DNA of 64,000 nucleotides from the NCBI GenBank assembly GCA_037045455.1, contig JBAOIN010000009.1, positions 62,001-126,000 of the forward strand. Direction: 5' to 3'. The position numbers and the translations under genes were made by a program. Each line of letters opens with the position of its first letter. Position 1 is the first letter of the stretch. Shown here in pieces: positions 55,645 to 64,000 of the stretch. The DNA comes from JADKAV01 sp037045455. GTDB lineage: Bacteria; Actinomycetota; Actinomycetes; S36-B12; UBA10799. The notes under the pieces are model-generated. The model made no database searches and was not told the origin of the DNA. It was given only the letters and a program-made list of their open reading frames with translations.

Positions 55645-56480
55645 CAGAGGGCGAACGCCGCGACCGTGTTGGCCCGCACGTCCTGGCACAACTTGCCCAG
55701 GTCGGCGCTGAGCGTTTCGGCCATGAAGCGCATCGTGTGCGGGATCAGGTAGGAGCCGTTCGGCTTTCCGCGGTGTGGAACTGGCGCCAGGAACGGCGCA
55801 TCGGTCTCCACCAGGATCCGCTCCCGCGGCACGACGGCCAATGCCTCCCGCAGATCAGCGGCGTTCTTGAACGTCACAACACCGGCGAACGAGCAGTACC
55901 AGCCGCGCTCGGTCACGGCCCGGGCGAAGTCGGCGTCGCCGCTGAAGCAGTGCATCACCACCCGCTGTGGCGCGCCTTCGTCGTCCATCACGCGCAAGAT
56001 GTCGGCGTGCGCGTCCCGGTCGTGGATCACCAGCGTCTTGTCCAGCGCCTTGGCCAGCGCGATGTGCGCGCGGAACGACTGCTCCTGCGCCGCGCGTCCC
56101 TCGGGTTCGGTCCGGAAGAAGTCCATGCCGGTCTCGCCCACCGCGACCACCCGATCGTCGGCGGCCAGGTCGGCGATGACCTGCATCGCAGCAGCCAGAT
56201 CCGGGACCCGCGGCGCCTCGTTGGGATGCAGGGCGACAGCCGCGCGAATCTGGAACCACTCGCCGGCCAGCCGCACGGACTCCCGTGAACTCGGCAGGTC
56301 GACGCCGACCTGGATGACCCCGTCGATGCCCACCGCCTCGGCCGCGCTCAACGCAAGCTCCACCTCGACTCCGGGCTCGCCGGTCCGTCCTTGCGCCCCG
56401 ATGTCCAGGTGACAGTGACTGTCGATTACCGGATAGGGCAAAGGCTCCGGCAGCGCCGGGTAGCCCTCCGGCAGCCTCAC
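55644..56480 (-). CDS. tatD: TatD-family metal-dependent DNase
   Basis: 278 residues. Metal ligands: HCHLD in VIDSHCHLDIG, Glu in VAVGETGMDFF, His in TLVIHDRDAH, His in VMHCFSGDA, Asp in ILVETDAPFLAP. TatD proteins act as 3'-5' exonucleases. In the given sequence it is in frame with metG without a stop, but GTG at 56480 overlaps the expected metG TGA (GTGA), so it is treated as separate. Confidence 0.85.
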   Translation of the reverse strand: MRLPEGYPALPEPLPYPVIDSHCHLDIGAQGRTGEPGVEVELALSAAEAVGIDGVIQVGVDLPSSRESVRLAGEWFQIRAAVALHPNEAPRVPDLAAAMQVIADLAADDRVVAVGETGMDFFRTEPEGRAAQEQSFRAHIALAKALDKTLVIHDRDAHADILRVMDDEGAPQRVVMHCFSGDADFARAVTERGWYCSFAGVVTFKNAADLREALAVVPRERILVETDAPFLAPVPHRGKPNGSYLIPHTMRFMAETLSADLGKLCQDVRANTVAAFAL

Positions 56481-58016
56481 GCAGTCTCCAGCCGCGGGAA
56501 ACAGCGCCGCGCCTTTGGTGACCGTCGAGCCCGGCGCCAGCTGACCCCACGTCGCAACCGTGGTCACGTTCTGACCGTCCAGCGGTTCCGGTGCCCCGAG
56601 TTGCTGCCATAGCGCCTCGCAGGTCGCCGGCATGACCGCGTGATACAGCACTGCAATGGCCCGCAGCGACTCGCAGATCGTGTAGAGCACGGTGTCCAGC
56701 CGCTTCGCGTCGCCCGGCTCCTTGGCAAGCACCCACGGCTGCTGCTCTGTCACGTACACGTTGACCGCGTCGACGAACTCCTTGACCCGCAGGATGCCGC
56801 CGCTGAAGTCCAGCCGCAGCATCGCGGCGTCGGCCTCTTCGGCACAAGCGACCAGCAGTTCCTGCAGCGCGAGGTCGGCGTTGGTGTACTCCCCCGGCTC
56901 GGGCAGCACGCCTTCGCGGTACTTGCCCACCATTGCCGTCGCGCGGCTGGCAAGGTTGCCCAGGCCGTTGGCCAACTCCGCGGTGTAGCGGGCGGCCATG
57001 TCCTCCCAGGAGAACGAGCCGTCCTGGCCGAACTGGATCGCGCGCAGGAAGTAGTAGCGGAAGGCGTCGGTGCCGAAGTCGTCGGTGATCTGTTGCGGAG
57101 AGATCCCGGTGAGCTTGCTCTTGCTCATCTTCTCCCCGCCCACCAGCAGCCAGCCGTGCGCGAACACCTTCTCGGGCAGGGGCAGACCGGCGGCCATCAG
57201 CATCGCCGGCCAGTACACCGCGTGGAAGCGGAGGATGTCCTTGCCCACCAAGTGCACGTTCGCCGGCCAGATGCCGTCGAACTTGGCCTCGTCCTGGCCG
57301 TAGCCGATCGCCGTGATGTAGTTCAGCAGCGCGTCGAACCAGACGTAGACAACCTGCTTCTCATCCCACGGCAGCGGGATGCCCCAGCCGACGCTGGAAC
57401 GCGACATCGAGATGTCCTCCAGCCCCTGCTTGATGAAGGAGACCACCTCGTTGTAGGCACTGCGCGGTTCCACGGCTTCCGGGTGCCGCTCATAGTGCTC
57501 GAGCAGTGCCTCTTGAAAGGCCGCGAGCTTGAAGAAGTAGTTGGACTCGTGCAGCATCTCGACCGGCCGATCGTGGATCGGGCACTTGCCGTCGATGAGA
57601 TCCCCGGGCCGCTTGAACTCCTCACACCCCACGCAGTACGGGCCCTCGAAGTTCGCCTCGTAGACGTAGCCGTTGTCGCGCAGGGTCTCCCAGAACCGCT
57701 GCACCCCGATCCGGTGGCGGTCACTGGTCGTCCGGATGAAGTCGTCGGTGCGGGCGTTGATCGTCTGCAGCACCGGCTTCCAGTGCTCCTCGACCAGGCG
57801 GTTGGACCACTCGATCGGTTCCACGCCGTTCTCGCGGGCGGTGCGCTCGACCTTGGTCCCGTGCTCGTCGGTGCCGGTCAGGTAGAAGACGTTCTCCTGT
57901 CGCTGCCGGTGCCAGCGGGTCAGCACGTCCCCGGCCACCGTCGTGTAGGCGTGACCGATGTGCGGGGCGTCGTTGACGTAGTAGATGGGCGTCGTGACGT
58001 AGAACGCCTTGGGCAT
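56477..58016 (-). CDS. metG: methionyl-tRNA synthetase
   Basis: About 512 residues. HIGH in NDAPHIGHAYTTV, zinc knuckle CVGCEEFKRPGDL with KCPIHDRP, KMSKS in GGEKMSKSKLTG, and the anticodon-binding helical domain. After ALFP one extra base (plus strand near 56493) changes RLETA-stop into AAGDC and runs into tatD; removing it restores the usual ending at 56477. AGGAG stands 6 nt before the ATG. Confidence 0.93.
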
Positions 58017-58068
58017 GTGGGACTCCTGGGTGGACTGGCGTCCAGTTTACGCAGGGGGCCCGGCGGTA

Positions 58069-58137
58069 CGTTTGGGCCCGTTTGTTCGCTTTGCCCCCGG
58101 AGCCTCAGCAGGCGAAGTGAGCATTCGGGCTCAAACG
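58069..58137. terminator. long hairpin between metG and the permease-prefix gene
   Basis: CGTTTGGGCCCG (58069-58080) and CGGGCTCAAACG (58126-58137) pair with one mismatch; TTCGC (58085-58089) and GCGAA (58112-58116) pair inside. It can terminate the membrane protein transcript before metG. It contains GTGAGCATT and CGGGC, also seen in family C. Confidence 0.5.
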
Positions 58138-58144
58138 CTGGGCG

Positions 58145-59458
58145 CTAGGCCCAGCCGAACACCAGCGGGAAGGCCGCCACGACGACGGCTGCCCAGACCC
58201 CGAAGACCGGCAGGTAGGTCGTCTGCCAGCGCTCGCAGTCCGCGAAGGACCGGCGGCCGCGCAGGAAGCCGATGCTGAGCCACGCTGCCCAGCCCAGGTT
58301 GATCAGCAGCAACAGGTTCAAGCCCAGCGCCGCGACCTTGTTGGGGGTCGCCCCGAACTCCGCGATTCGGCTCGACATGGCGAACAGCATCAGCGCATCG
58401 ACGACCAGCGCGAGCGCGATGAGCGCGAACTGCATCCGATCGAACCAGCCCGGCGGCCGCAGGGGCTCGCGGGCGGACAGCGCGTAAAGCACAAGGCCCA
58501 GCACGAGCACGAGGATGAGGTCGGCCAGGATCAGCAGACTCCGATCGGCTCGCACAAGATCCCCGGAGGCGATCAACGCGACGCAATAAGCCGCAAGCAG
58601 CAGCGTGGTGAGCGGCGTGAACACAGCCGTCAGGACGGGGGCGATGTTCTCGACCACATTCTGTTTCGATTCGACCAGCCAGGCCGCGATGACGACCGCG
58701 CCGGCAGCCCCGCACGGCAGCACCCAAGCGCTCAGCCACGTTTGCACGTCGATGCCAATCGCCTGGAACCCGGCAGCGGCCAGCATCATCAACACGCCGC
58801 CGCCCAATGCGAGCAGGGTGTAGTAGACCACCCACTCACCGGTGAACCGGATGAGATCCATGCGACGGGGATGGTCACGCCACTGGCCACCGACATAGGC
58901 CAGACCGACGATGAACCACAAAAACACCGGCACGTGTATGGCCACGAGGATCTGCATGTCCCCCTCGGCGACCAGCGGGTAGCTGTTGACCAGAACCGCT
59001 GCCGCCGCGAAAGCCCCAATCACCGCAGCCGTCGTGCGGCCACTCGCCCGGCGTTGCCACAGGAAGTAGGCGGCGAGGAAGGGCAGCACCAGCAGCGCGG
59101 CGTTGAGCACGTAGAACTGCGCCGTCGCCCCGAACAGCGACGGAATCTTGACGGCCACCGCAGCGGCCACGGCCAGACCGATGGCCACGGGAAGCGTGCG
59201 GGGCGTGGTCGCGGTCGGGCCGAGGACGAGTTGCTTCCACAACCGTTCGGAATGCTCGCGCGCAAACTCCTGGGACACGTCATCGACCTGCCCGATCCGG
59301 CCGACCGCGATCAGGAACGCCTCGTCCTCGGTCAGTCCGGCCGCACGCAGGTCGTCGATCTGGTCACGCAGATGCGCCTCGAGTTCGTCGACGTCGTCGG
59401 GCCGGATGGCCGGGTGGCGCTGCAGGTAGTCCCGCCACTGCTCGATCTGGGCGTTCAT
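58145..59458 (-). CDS. permease prefix domain 1 membrane protein
   Basis: 437 residues. Residues 1-80 are the helical permease prefix domain 1 (DDVDELEAHLRDQIDDLRAA, GLTEDEAFLIAVGRIGQ), then about ten membrane helices. Such proteins are typically paired with PadR regulators, as here: its ATG overlaps the PadR stop (ATGA). The role is unknown; related genes accompany envelope-stress or antimicrobial-peptide responses. Confidence 0.75.
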   Translation of the reverse strand: MNAQIEQWRDYLQRHPAIRPDDVDELEAHLRDQIDDLRAAGLTEDEAFLIAVGRIGQVDDVSQEFAREHSERLWKQLVLGPTATTPRTLPVAIGLAVAAAVAVKIPSLFGATAQFYVLNAALLVLPFLAAYFLWQRRASGRTTAAVIGAFAAAAVLVNSYPLVAEGDMQILVAIHVPVFLWFIVGLAYVGGQWRDHPRRMDLIRFTGEWVVYYTLLALGGGVLMMLAAAGFQAIGIDVQTWLSAWVLPCGAAGAVVIAAWLVESKQNVVENIAPVLTAVFTPLTTLLLAAYCVALIASGDLVRADRSLLILADLILVLVLGLVLYALSAREPLRPPGWFDRMQFALIALALVVDALMLFAMSSRIAEFGATPNKVAALGLNLLLLINLGWAAWLSIGFLRGRRSFADCERWQTTYLPVFGVWAAVVVAAFPLVFGWA

Positions 59459-59796
59459 GCCAGCACCGCCCTCGGCAGTTGCAGCCCCCTGAGTGCCTTG
59501 TCCACCACGTCCCATTGCCGCTGCCGTTCGCGAAGAGCCTCCCGGCCGGTGGCGGTGATCGCGTACACCCGCCGGCGGCGGCCGTTGTCGGCGCGGTCCC
59601 AGGCGGCTTGCACGTGTCCCAGCCGTTCGAGCCGGTGCAGCAGCGGGTAGAGCATTCCGTCGGTCCAGTCCAGCTCGCCGGCGGACAGCTCCCGGATCTG
59701 CTTGAGGATCGCGTACCCATAGGACGATCCGTCATTGAGGATTCCGAGTACCAGCGGTGTGGCGGATGCGGCCACGAGGTCCTTGTCGATGCGCAC
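59455..59796 (-). CDS. PadR-family transcriptional regulator
   Basis: 113 residues: LVLGILNDGSSYGYAILKQI and LDWTDGMLYPLLHRLERLGH with RRVYAITATGREALRE are the PadR winged-helix signature. GTG 59796 has AAGGAGG (59803-59809) 6 nt upstream. Two tandem inverted repeats upstream are the likely binding sites, so it represses its own operon. Confidence 0.9.
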   Translation of the reverse strand: MRIDKDLVAASATPLVLGILNDGSSYGYAILKQIRELSAGELDWTDGMLYPLLHRLERLGHVQAAWDRADNGRRRRVYAITATGREALRERQRQWDVVDKALRGLQLPRAVLA

Positions 59797-59807
59797 GGGG
59801 CGCCTCC

Positions 59808-59851
59808 TTACCTAGAACTGCAAGGTAAGCATACCTCGCGCTGTTAGGTAT
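59808..59851. promoter_or_regulatory. twin PadR operators
   Basis: TTACCT-N9-AGGTAA (59808-59828) and ATACCT-N9-AGGTAT (59831-59851): two 21-bp inverted repeats of identical geometry, centres 23 bp apart. The first overlaps the PadR ribosome-binding site. Confidence 0.6.
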
Positions 59852-59865
59852 GCGCGACAGGCGTC

Positions 59866-60376
59866 TGGGCAGGCTGGCTGACCGAGCAGGTGGGCCGCTA
59901 CCGGCGGGCGGTCAGTGCCGTGGCCCAGGAGTTGGGCTGTGACTGGCATACCGTCAACGACACCGTGATCGGCTACGGCCAGCAGCTGGTTGATGACCCC
60001 GACCGGATCGGGCAGGTGCACGCGATCGGGATGGACGAAACGCTGTTCCACCGTCACGGGACCTACCGCAAACAGCGGTGGGCAACCACCTTCGCTGACG
60101 TGTCCGGGCACCGGCTGCTCGATATCACCGAAGGCAGGGACACCGAATCGGTGATCGGCTGGCTGGAACAACGCCCCCAGTCCTGGCTCGAGGCGATCAC
60201 GGTCGGCACCCTGGACATGGCCTGCTCGTATCGCAGCATCTACCGCCAAATCCTGCCCCAGGCCACGCTGGTGGTCGACCCGTTCCACCTGGTCAAACAC
60301 GCCAACCAGTGCCTGGACCGGGTCCGCTGCGCCATCCAGAACCAGACACTGGGTCACCGCGGCCACAAACACGACA
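59866..60376 (+). pseudogene. ISL3-family transposase remnant
   Basis: About 170 codons from the middle of an ISL3 transposase: GRYRRAVSAVAQELGCDWHT, HAIGMDETLFHRHGTYRKQR (first catalytic Asp) and TLVVDPFHLVKHANQCLDRV (second Asp). The N-terminal zinc finger and the catalytic Glu part are missing, and no terminal inverted repeats are seen. The frame stays open to 61887 only by chance, through the antisense of the next gene. Confidence 0.8.
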
Positions 60377-60426
60377 ACAAACTTCCTCCCGTGCACCTTC
60401 CCGTCATCGGTGCAGGTTCATGCGAC

Positions 60427-60491
60427 CCGTGCAGGTTCGGGCGTCCAGAACCGCAACCTGCGGCTTCTCATCCTGCACGAGACTGCACGCC
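60427..60491. repeat. 65-bp palindromic intergenic repeat, copy 2 (family P)
   Basis: Same length as 423-487 and about 77% identical. An extra GTGCAGGTTC lies just before it at 60411-60420. It abuts the transposase remnant. Confidence 0.6.
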
Positions 60492-60510
60492 TGACCCGAG
60501 CGTGCACGCC

Positions 60511-61782
60511 CTAGACGTCCTCGATGTGGGGAACCAGCTTCTCCAGCGTCTTCTCCAGCGCGGCCGCCACCCGCTGCAGTGTCTGGCGCACCTCCGGTGG
60601 CCCCTCGACACTGCCGGCGAACGTCGCGGCCTCGTCCAGCCGTTCCGCGAACCGCATCCAGGCGACTCTCCGGTGCGGCAGCAGGAAGTTCGCCCGGTAG
60701 GCGAGCTGGAAGTTGGCACCAGCCGTCAACCCAGGGGCATCGGGGCCGACCGGCAACGTCGCGAGCAGCCCGCCCAGCGGCTTTATCGCCCCGAACATCA
60801 GGCCCACAGCAGCGTCAGCCATGACCCGCAGCTGCTCGGAGCTTTCGTGCCCGAACGCGAAGTACCGGCACACCATCTGCAGGATCAGGTCGTTGACCAC
60901 GTTGAACAGGTCGGAGACGGCGGCCGTGGTGGGGTCGGTGATCAGTGGGCCGGACAGCGGCTCGCCCTCCACCGTGCGCACAACGGCGGCGGACACGGGA
61001 TGCGCGGGCCGGAAGTCCGGATCAGCCGCGGACAACGCCCGGTACTCGTCGAGCACCTCCTGGAACCGCCCGAAGTGGGAGCCCGCAACGTCGGCCGTGG
61101 CCCCCTCCCCCTGCTCCACGATCACCTGCAGGACGGCCAGTGCCGACTCCAAGTCGTGCACAGGCTGCAGGTGCGGCCAGCCGAACGCATCAGCCGCCGC
61201 TTGCGCCCAGGGCGGCCCGATGAACAACCCGTCCTCCCCCAGTTGCTCGGCAAGATCGCGCAAGGCGTCACCCAACGCGCCGTACAACTGCCCCTGGGTC
61301 AGGAATGCCTGCGGACGCGGCTGCAACTCACTGGCGGCCATCGGCGGCGGCTGCTCGCCGTCATGGACGAACGTGACGCCGTCCGGAACATCCACGCCCA
61401 TCGCCCGCTCGAAGTACACGAAATGCGCCAACGCCTCCTCGCCGAAGGGCAGCAGCGCGAATTGCACCGACGGCGGGTAGCCCTTGGCACGGTGTGGGAA
61501 GTTGGGCCGCGCGACGAAGGGCGCCGAACCGATCGCGGTCAACAGGTTGTTGACCATCGCCCAGTGCATCATCTCCTCAGCGGCGATCTCCAGCAGCGTG
61601 CGCTGCCACCTGCCGACCGCTTCCAACTGCTCGGTGGTCAACCCCGGACCGGGAGTTGTGCGCAAACTGAATGCCGCGTAGAGGTACTGGGCCATTGCCA
61701 AGTGCTCGATCTCGGCGGCCTGGCACAGCAGGTAGGACAGTTCCTTGCGGTGGTGAACGACGATCGGGGGCGACGTCACCAT
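60511..61782 (-). CDS. ferritin-like VioB/iminophenylpyruvate dimer synthase-type protein
   Basis: 423 residues. The N-terminal ferritin-like bundle shows iron-ligand helices: AAEIEHLAMAQYLYAAFSL (about residue 25) and LLEIAAEEMMHWAMVNNLL (about 65) with ExxH. Same fold as the domain in VioB and RebD, which couple oxidised tryptophan imines in violacein and rebeccamycin synthesis, but this family also occurs as stand-alone proteins of unknown function. No amino-acid oxidase gene (VioA type) is nearby. Overlaps the secreted protein gene by 7 bp. Confidence 0.7.
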   Translation of the reverse strand: MVTSPPIVVHHRKELSYLLCQAAEIEHLAMAQYLYAAFSLRTTPGPGLTTEQLEAVGRWQRTLLEIAAEEMMHWAMVNNLLTAIGSAPFVARPNFPHRAKGYPPSVQFALLPFGEEALAHFVYFERAMGVDVPDGVTFVHDGEQPPPMAASELQPRPQAFLTQGQLYGALGDALRDLAEQLGEDGLFIGPPWAQAAADAFGWPHLQPVHDLESALAVLQVIVEQGEGATADVAGSHFGRFQEVLDEYRALSAADPDFRPAHPVSAAVVRTVEGEPLSGPLITDPTTAAVSDLFNVVNDLILQMVCRYFAFGHESSEQLRVMADAAVGLMFGAIKPLGGLLATLPVGPDAPGLTAGANFQLAYRANFLLPHRRVAWMRFAERLDEAATFAGSVEGPPEVRQTLQRVAAALEKTLEKLVPHIEDV

Positions 61783-62201
61783 CCGCGGATGGGCCCGGTG
61801 ATGGTGACGTGGAACGGCCCGTCGGCGGTCTTCCCCTCGAACTCGCAGGTCGAGACCTTGGCAGGTGCCGGGCCGGGCCGGGTGTAGACCTCACCGGGGC
61901 CGAGGTGTCGGGCCTTCAGGCCCTCGCCGGCGATCGTGATCGTGTAGGGGAACAGCCATTTGCCCGTGAACCGCCGCGTGCTGGAGTCCCACAAACTCAT
62001 GGGGAAGAACAGGAACGGCGTGCGTGGCGTCGTGGTCACGTTCTTCAACTGGCTGGGCTCGCCTGGGCACCCACCCACCAGCGTCAAACCTTGCAAGGAC
62101 CCGTCCGTGGCCGGGGTCTTGCTATGGGCCGTTGCGGGTCCAGTGAGCAGGGGAACGGCCAGGGCGGCAGCGGCAACGGACGCAGCGATCGGACGAATCA
62201 T
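61776..62201 (-). CDS. small secreted protein of unknown function
   Basis: 141 residues with a clear signal peptide: basic MIRPIAAS, hydrophobic VAAAALAVPLLTG and a cleavage-like ATAHS. The mature part has two Cys (VGGCPGEPS, VSTCEFEGK) that may form a disulfide and beta-rich PYTITIAGEGLKARH. Not recognised. First gene of a two-gene operon with the ferritin-like protein; AAGGAG lies 10 nt before the ATG. Confidence 0.65.
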   Translation of the reverse strand: MIRPIAASVAAAALAVPLLTGPATAHSKTPATDGSLQGLTLVGGCPGEPSQLKNVTTTPRTPFLFFPMSLWDSSTRRFTGKWLFPYTITIAGEGLKARHLGPGEVYTRPGPAPAKVSTCEFEGKTADGPFHVTITGPIRGW

Positions 62202-62328
62202 GTCAGGCGCACTCCTTCGTCGGCAGACGGGCCTGTACCCGCGTGAGTGTGAGCCATACCTCCGAATTGCCAGGGATGATCGGCAACGAGCGGGGAATAA
62301 GTCGGGTCACACCGGGGTATGGAATGGC

Positions 62329-64000
62329 ATGGCCCCGCTGCCCACCGGGACGCTCACGCTGCTGTTCAGCGACATAGAGGGATCCACGTCGATGCTGCGC
62401 GGGCTCGGACCCTTGTGGGGCGAGGCGCTGTCCACCCAGCGGCGGATCCTGCGCTCGGCGTTCGAGCGGCACGACGGGCACGAGATGGGCACCGAAGGCG
62501 ACAGCTTCTTCGTGGTGTTCACGTCGGCTCAGGAGGCGCTGGCCGCCGCCGTCGAGGCGCAGCGGGAGTTGCAACAACATGCCTGGCCGGGCGGTACTCC
62601 CCTGCGCGTGCGGATGGGTCTGCACACCGGTGAACCGCAGCGCCACGAGGACGGCTATATCGGGATGGACGTCCATCGGGCCGCCCGGATCGCCGCCACC
62701 GCGCATGGCGGCCAGATCGTGCTGTCCTCCTCGACACAGGCGCTGGTGGGCAGCACAGAATGCCAACTGCGCGACCTCGGATGGCATCGCCTCAAGGACC
62801 TGCCCGAACCAGAGCACCTGTTCGACGTCACCGGCTCCGGCTTGGCCGACGAGCATCCGGCGCTGCGCAGTCTGGGCACCCGCGCCAGCCTTCCCACCTA
62901 CTCCACCGCACTGGTCAGCCGTAGCCGAGAGGTCGCGGAGTTGTGCGACGTCGTGCAGCGCGTGCGCCTGGTCACGCTGACCGGCACCGCCGGCACCGGC
63001 AAGACCCGGCTGGCAGTGGCCGTCGCCAGCGAGTTGCAGGGCCGACTGGGCGGCGACATCCACTTCGCCGATCTGCACACCGCCGACCGCGCGGCCTTGA
63101 TGTGGTCGGGCATCGCCGAGGCGGTGGGGGCCACTGGGGATTCCGAGCAGACGCCGGAGGAACGCACGCTGTCCTTCCTGGCCGAGCGGGACGTCGTGCT
63201 CGTCCTGGACAACCTCGAGCAGATCGTGGGGGCCGACATGGTCGTCAGCCGGCTGCTGGACGAGGTTCCACGCGGCCGCATCGTGGCAACGTCCCGGCGA
63301 CCGCTGCACCTGGTCGACGAGTACCAGTACCCGGTATCGCCGTTGCCCGTGCCGGACGAGCCGGTGGCGACCGGCGCCGTGGAACTGTTCGTGCAACGAG
63401 CCCGGATGGTCAAGCCCACGTTCCAACTCACCGCCACAAACGCCCCGCATGTCCTGGCCCTCTGCCGCAGGCTGGACGGACTGCCGCTGGCGATCGAACT
63501 GGCGGCCGCCCGCTCCCGGCTACTGAGCCCCAAGGCGCTGCTGGAACGGATCGATGACTGGCTTGGCGATGCCGCGCCGCTGACTCGCAAGGCCGGCCGC
63601 CAGCGCACACTGCGCGCCGCGATCTCGTGGAGTTATGACTTGCTCGACGAACACGACCGGAGGGTGTTCCGGCAACTGGGCGTCTTCTCCAGCCGGTTCG
63701 ACCTCGACGCGGTGGGTGAAGTGCTCGGCGACGCCGACCGCGATCCGCTGGACATCGTGGCCCACCTGGTCGACGTCAGTCTCGTCGAGATCGTCGACGG
63801 CCCGGACGGCGAACCCATGATCTTCCTGCTGGAGACGATGCGGCAGTACGCTCGGGAGTTGCTGCACGAATCCCCGGAGTACGACCAGATCCGGCTGGCG
63901 CACGCCCGCTGGTGTCACCGTACGGCTGCCGAGATTTGCGCCCTTCTGCACGGTCCCCGGCAGATGAGTGCGTTGGACCGGATGAAAGCAGTGGAGGAGG
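62329..64000 (+). CDS. class III cyclase-domain plus AAA/NB-ARC ATPase regulator (3' end outside window)
   Basis: At least 557 residues; the frame is open to the right edge. Residues 1-165: class III nucleotide cyclase domain with the metal Asp residues in LLFSDIEGSTSML and GTEGDSFFVVF; the Lys that normally selects adenine (K-T-x-GD) is Gly. Residues about 195-440: ATPase with Walker A LTGTAGTGKTRLA, Walker B VVLVLDNLEQ and GLPLAIELAAARSRLL, as in AfsR/LuxR-like STAND regulators and mycobacterial Rv1358-type proteins. A C-terminal repeat and possibly LuxR domain would follow. ATG 62329 chosen because it begins the domain (MAPLPTGTLTLLF). Confidence 0.8.
   Translation, partial: MAPLPTGTLTLLFSDIEGSTSMLRGLGPLWGEALSTQRRILRSAFERHDGHEMGTEGDSFFVVFTSAQEALAAAVEAQRELQQHAWPGGTPLRVRMGLHTGEPQRHEDGYIGMDVHRAARIAATAHGGQIVLSSSTQALVGSTECQLRDLGWHRLKDLPEPEHLFDVTGSGLADEHPALRSLGTRASLPTYSTALVSRSREVAELCDVVQRVRLVTLTGTAGTGKTRLAVAVASELQGRLGGDIHFADLHTADRAALMWSGIAEAVGATGDSEQTPEERTLSFLAERDVVLVLDNLEQIVGADMVVSRLLDEVPRGRIVATSRRPLHLVDEYQYPVSPLPVPDEPVATGAVELFVQRARMVKPTFQLTATNAPHVLALCRRLDGLPLAIELAAARSRLLSPKALLERIDDWLGDAAPLTRKAGRQRTLRAAISWSYDLLDEHDRRVFRQLGVFSSRFDLDAVGEVLGDADRDPLDIVAHLVDVSLVEIVDGPDGEPMIFLLETMRQYARELLHESPEYDQIRLAHARWCHRTAAEICALLHGPRQMSALDRMKAVEE

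Noticed and set aside
55644..58016. Apparent 790-residue MetG-TatD fusion protein
   Set aside because: Removing one added base near 56493 restores the normal MetRS ending (ALFPRLETA then TGA) and leaves tatD starting at a GTG that overlaps this stop by 4 bp. Given the many added bases in the window, two separate coupled genes are far more likely.
59890..61887. 665-codon frame that starts as an ISL3 transposase
   Set aside because: Only the first 170 codons resemble a transposase; the rest is intergenic repeat and antisense of the ferritin-like gene.
62203..63450. Long minus-strand open frame opposite the cyclase-ATPase gene
   Set aside because: Third-position GC bias opens the antisense frame; its translation has no domain pattern, while the plus strand encodes clear cyclase and Walker motifs.

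Overview
The window is high-GC DNA from an actinomycete (Actinomycetota). Pointers are a 13E12/DUF222 HNH gene, DUF3159, DUF2505, DUF5302, DUF427 and AIM24 family genes, the metG-tatD-rsmA-ispE gene order, an AlkB-rubredoxin-TetR cluster, and many genes that begin at ATG or GTG 6-8 nt after a TANNNT -10 hexamer with no ribosome binding site (leaderless transcription). The genus cannot be told from the sequence. It is chromosomal: mostly housekeeping and stress genes in short operons, without phage or plasmid functions.

Layout. 1-5.5 kb: end of an alpha/beta hydrolase, a DUF255 thioredoxin-fold protein, an AbiE-like (type IV) toxin-antitoxin pair with its own operator, and a scar made of a broken vapBC pair joined to a piece of a second DUF255 gene. 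5.5-13.7 kb: peroxiredoxin with a possible Cys-Cys leader peptide, cysteine hydrolase, membrane GGDEF-EAL protein, quinone oxidoreductase, large catalase. 13.7-22.8 kb: membrane proteins, AIM24 protein, alkane hydroxylase operon, PBP4, pyrophosphatase, second GGDEF-EAL protein. 23-30.3 kb: 13E12 gene, thioesterase, csoR-copZ, lipase-like protein and nitrilase, ppdK. 30.4-44.6 kb: ggt, two small-molecule exporter-like proteins, serA, a UvrD-type helicase operon, HisA-like protein, third diguanylate cyclase, DHA2 transporter, glycerate kinase, glutathione peroxidase. 44.6-58 kb: coiled-coil membrane protein, oxidoreductase, MFS, VOC protein, heterodimeric ABC exporter, a 301-codon gene bracketed by identical 47-bp repeats beside tRNA-Gln, then ispE-rsmA-tatD-metG. 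58-64 kb: PadR-regulated membrane protein, ISL3 transposase remnant, VioB-like ferritin-fold protein with a secreted partner, and the start of a cyclase-ATPase regulator.

Themes. Oxidative and redox defence is dense (peroxiredoxin, catalase, glutathione peroxidase, DUF255, two quinone oxidoreductases). Cyclic-di-GMP is handled by three proteins whose intact and degenerate motifs suggest one phosphodiesterase and two cyclases. Intergenic DNA carries several families of structured palindromic repeats.

Quality warning. Seventeen otherwise well conserved genes are out of frame, and wherever the event could be resolved it is an added base (about thirty in ppdK alone). This looks like insertion-type consensus error more than gene decay, and it creates an apparent MetG-TatD fusion that is probably false. 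Coordinates of such genes are given as the span of the intact reading.
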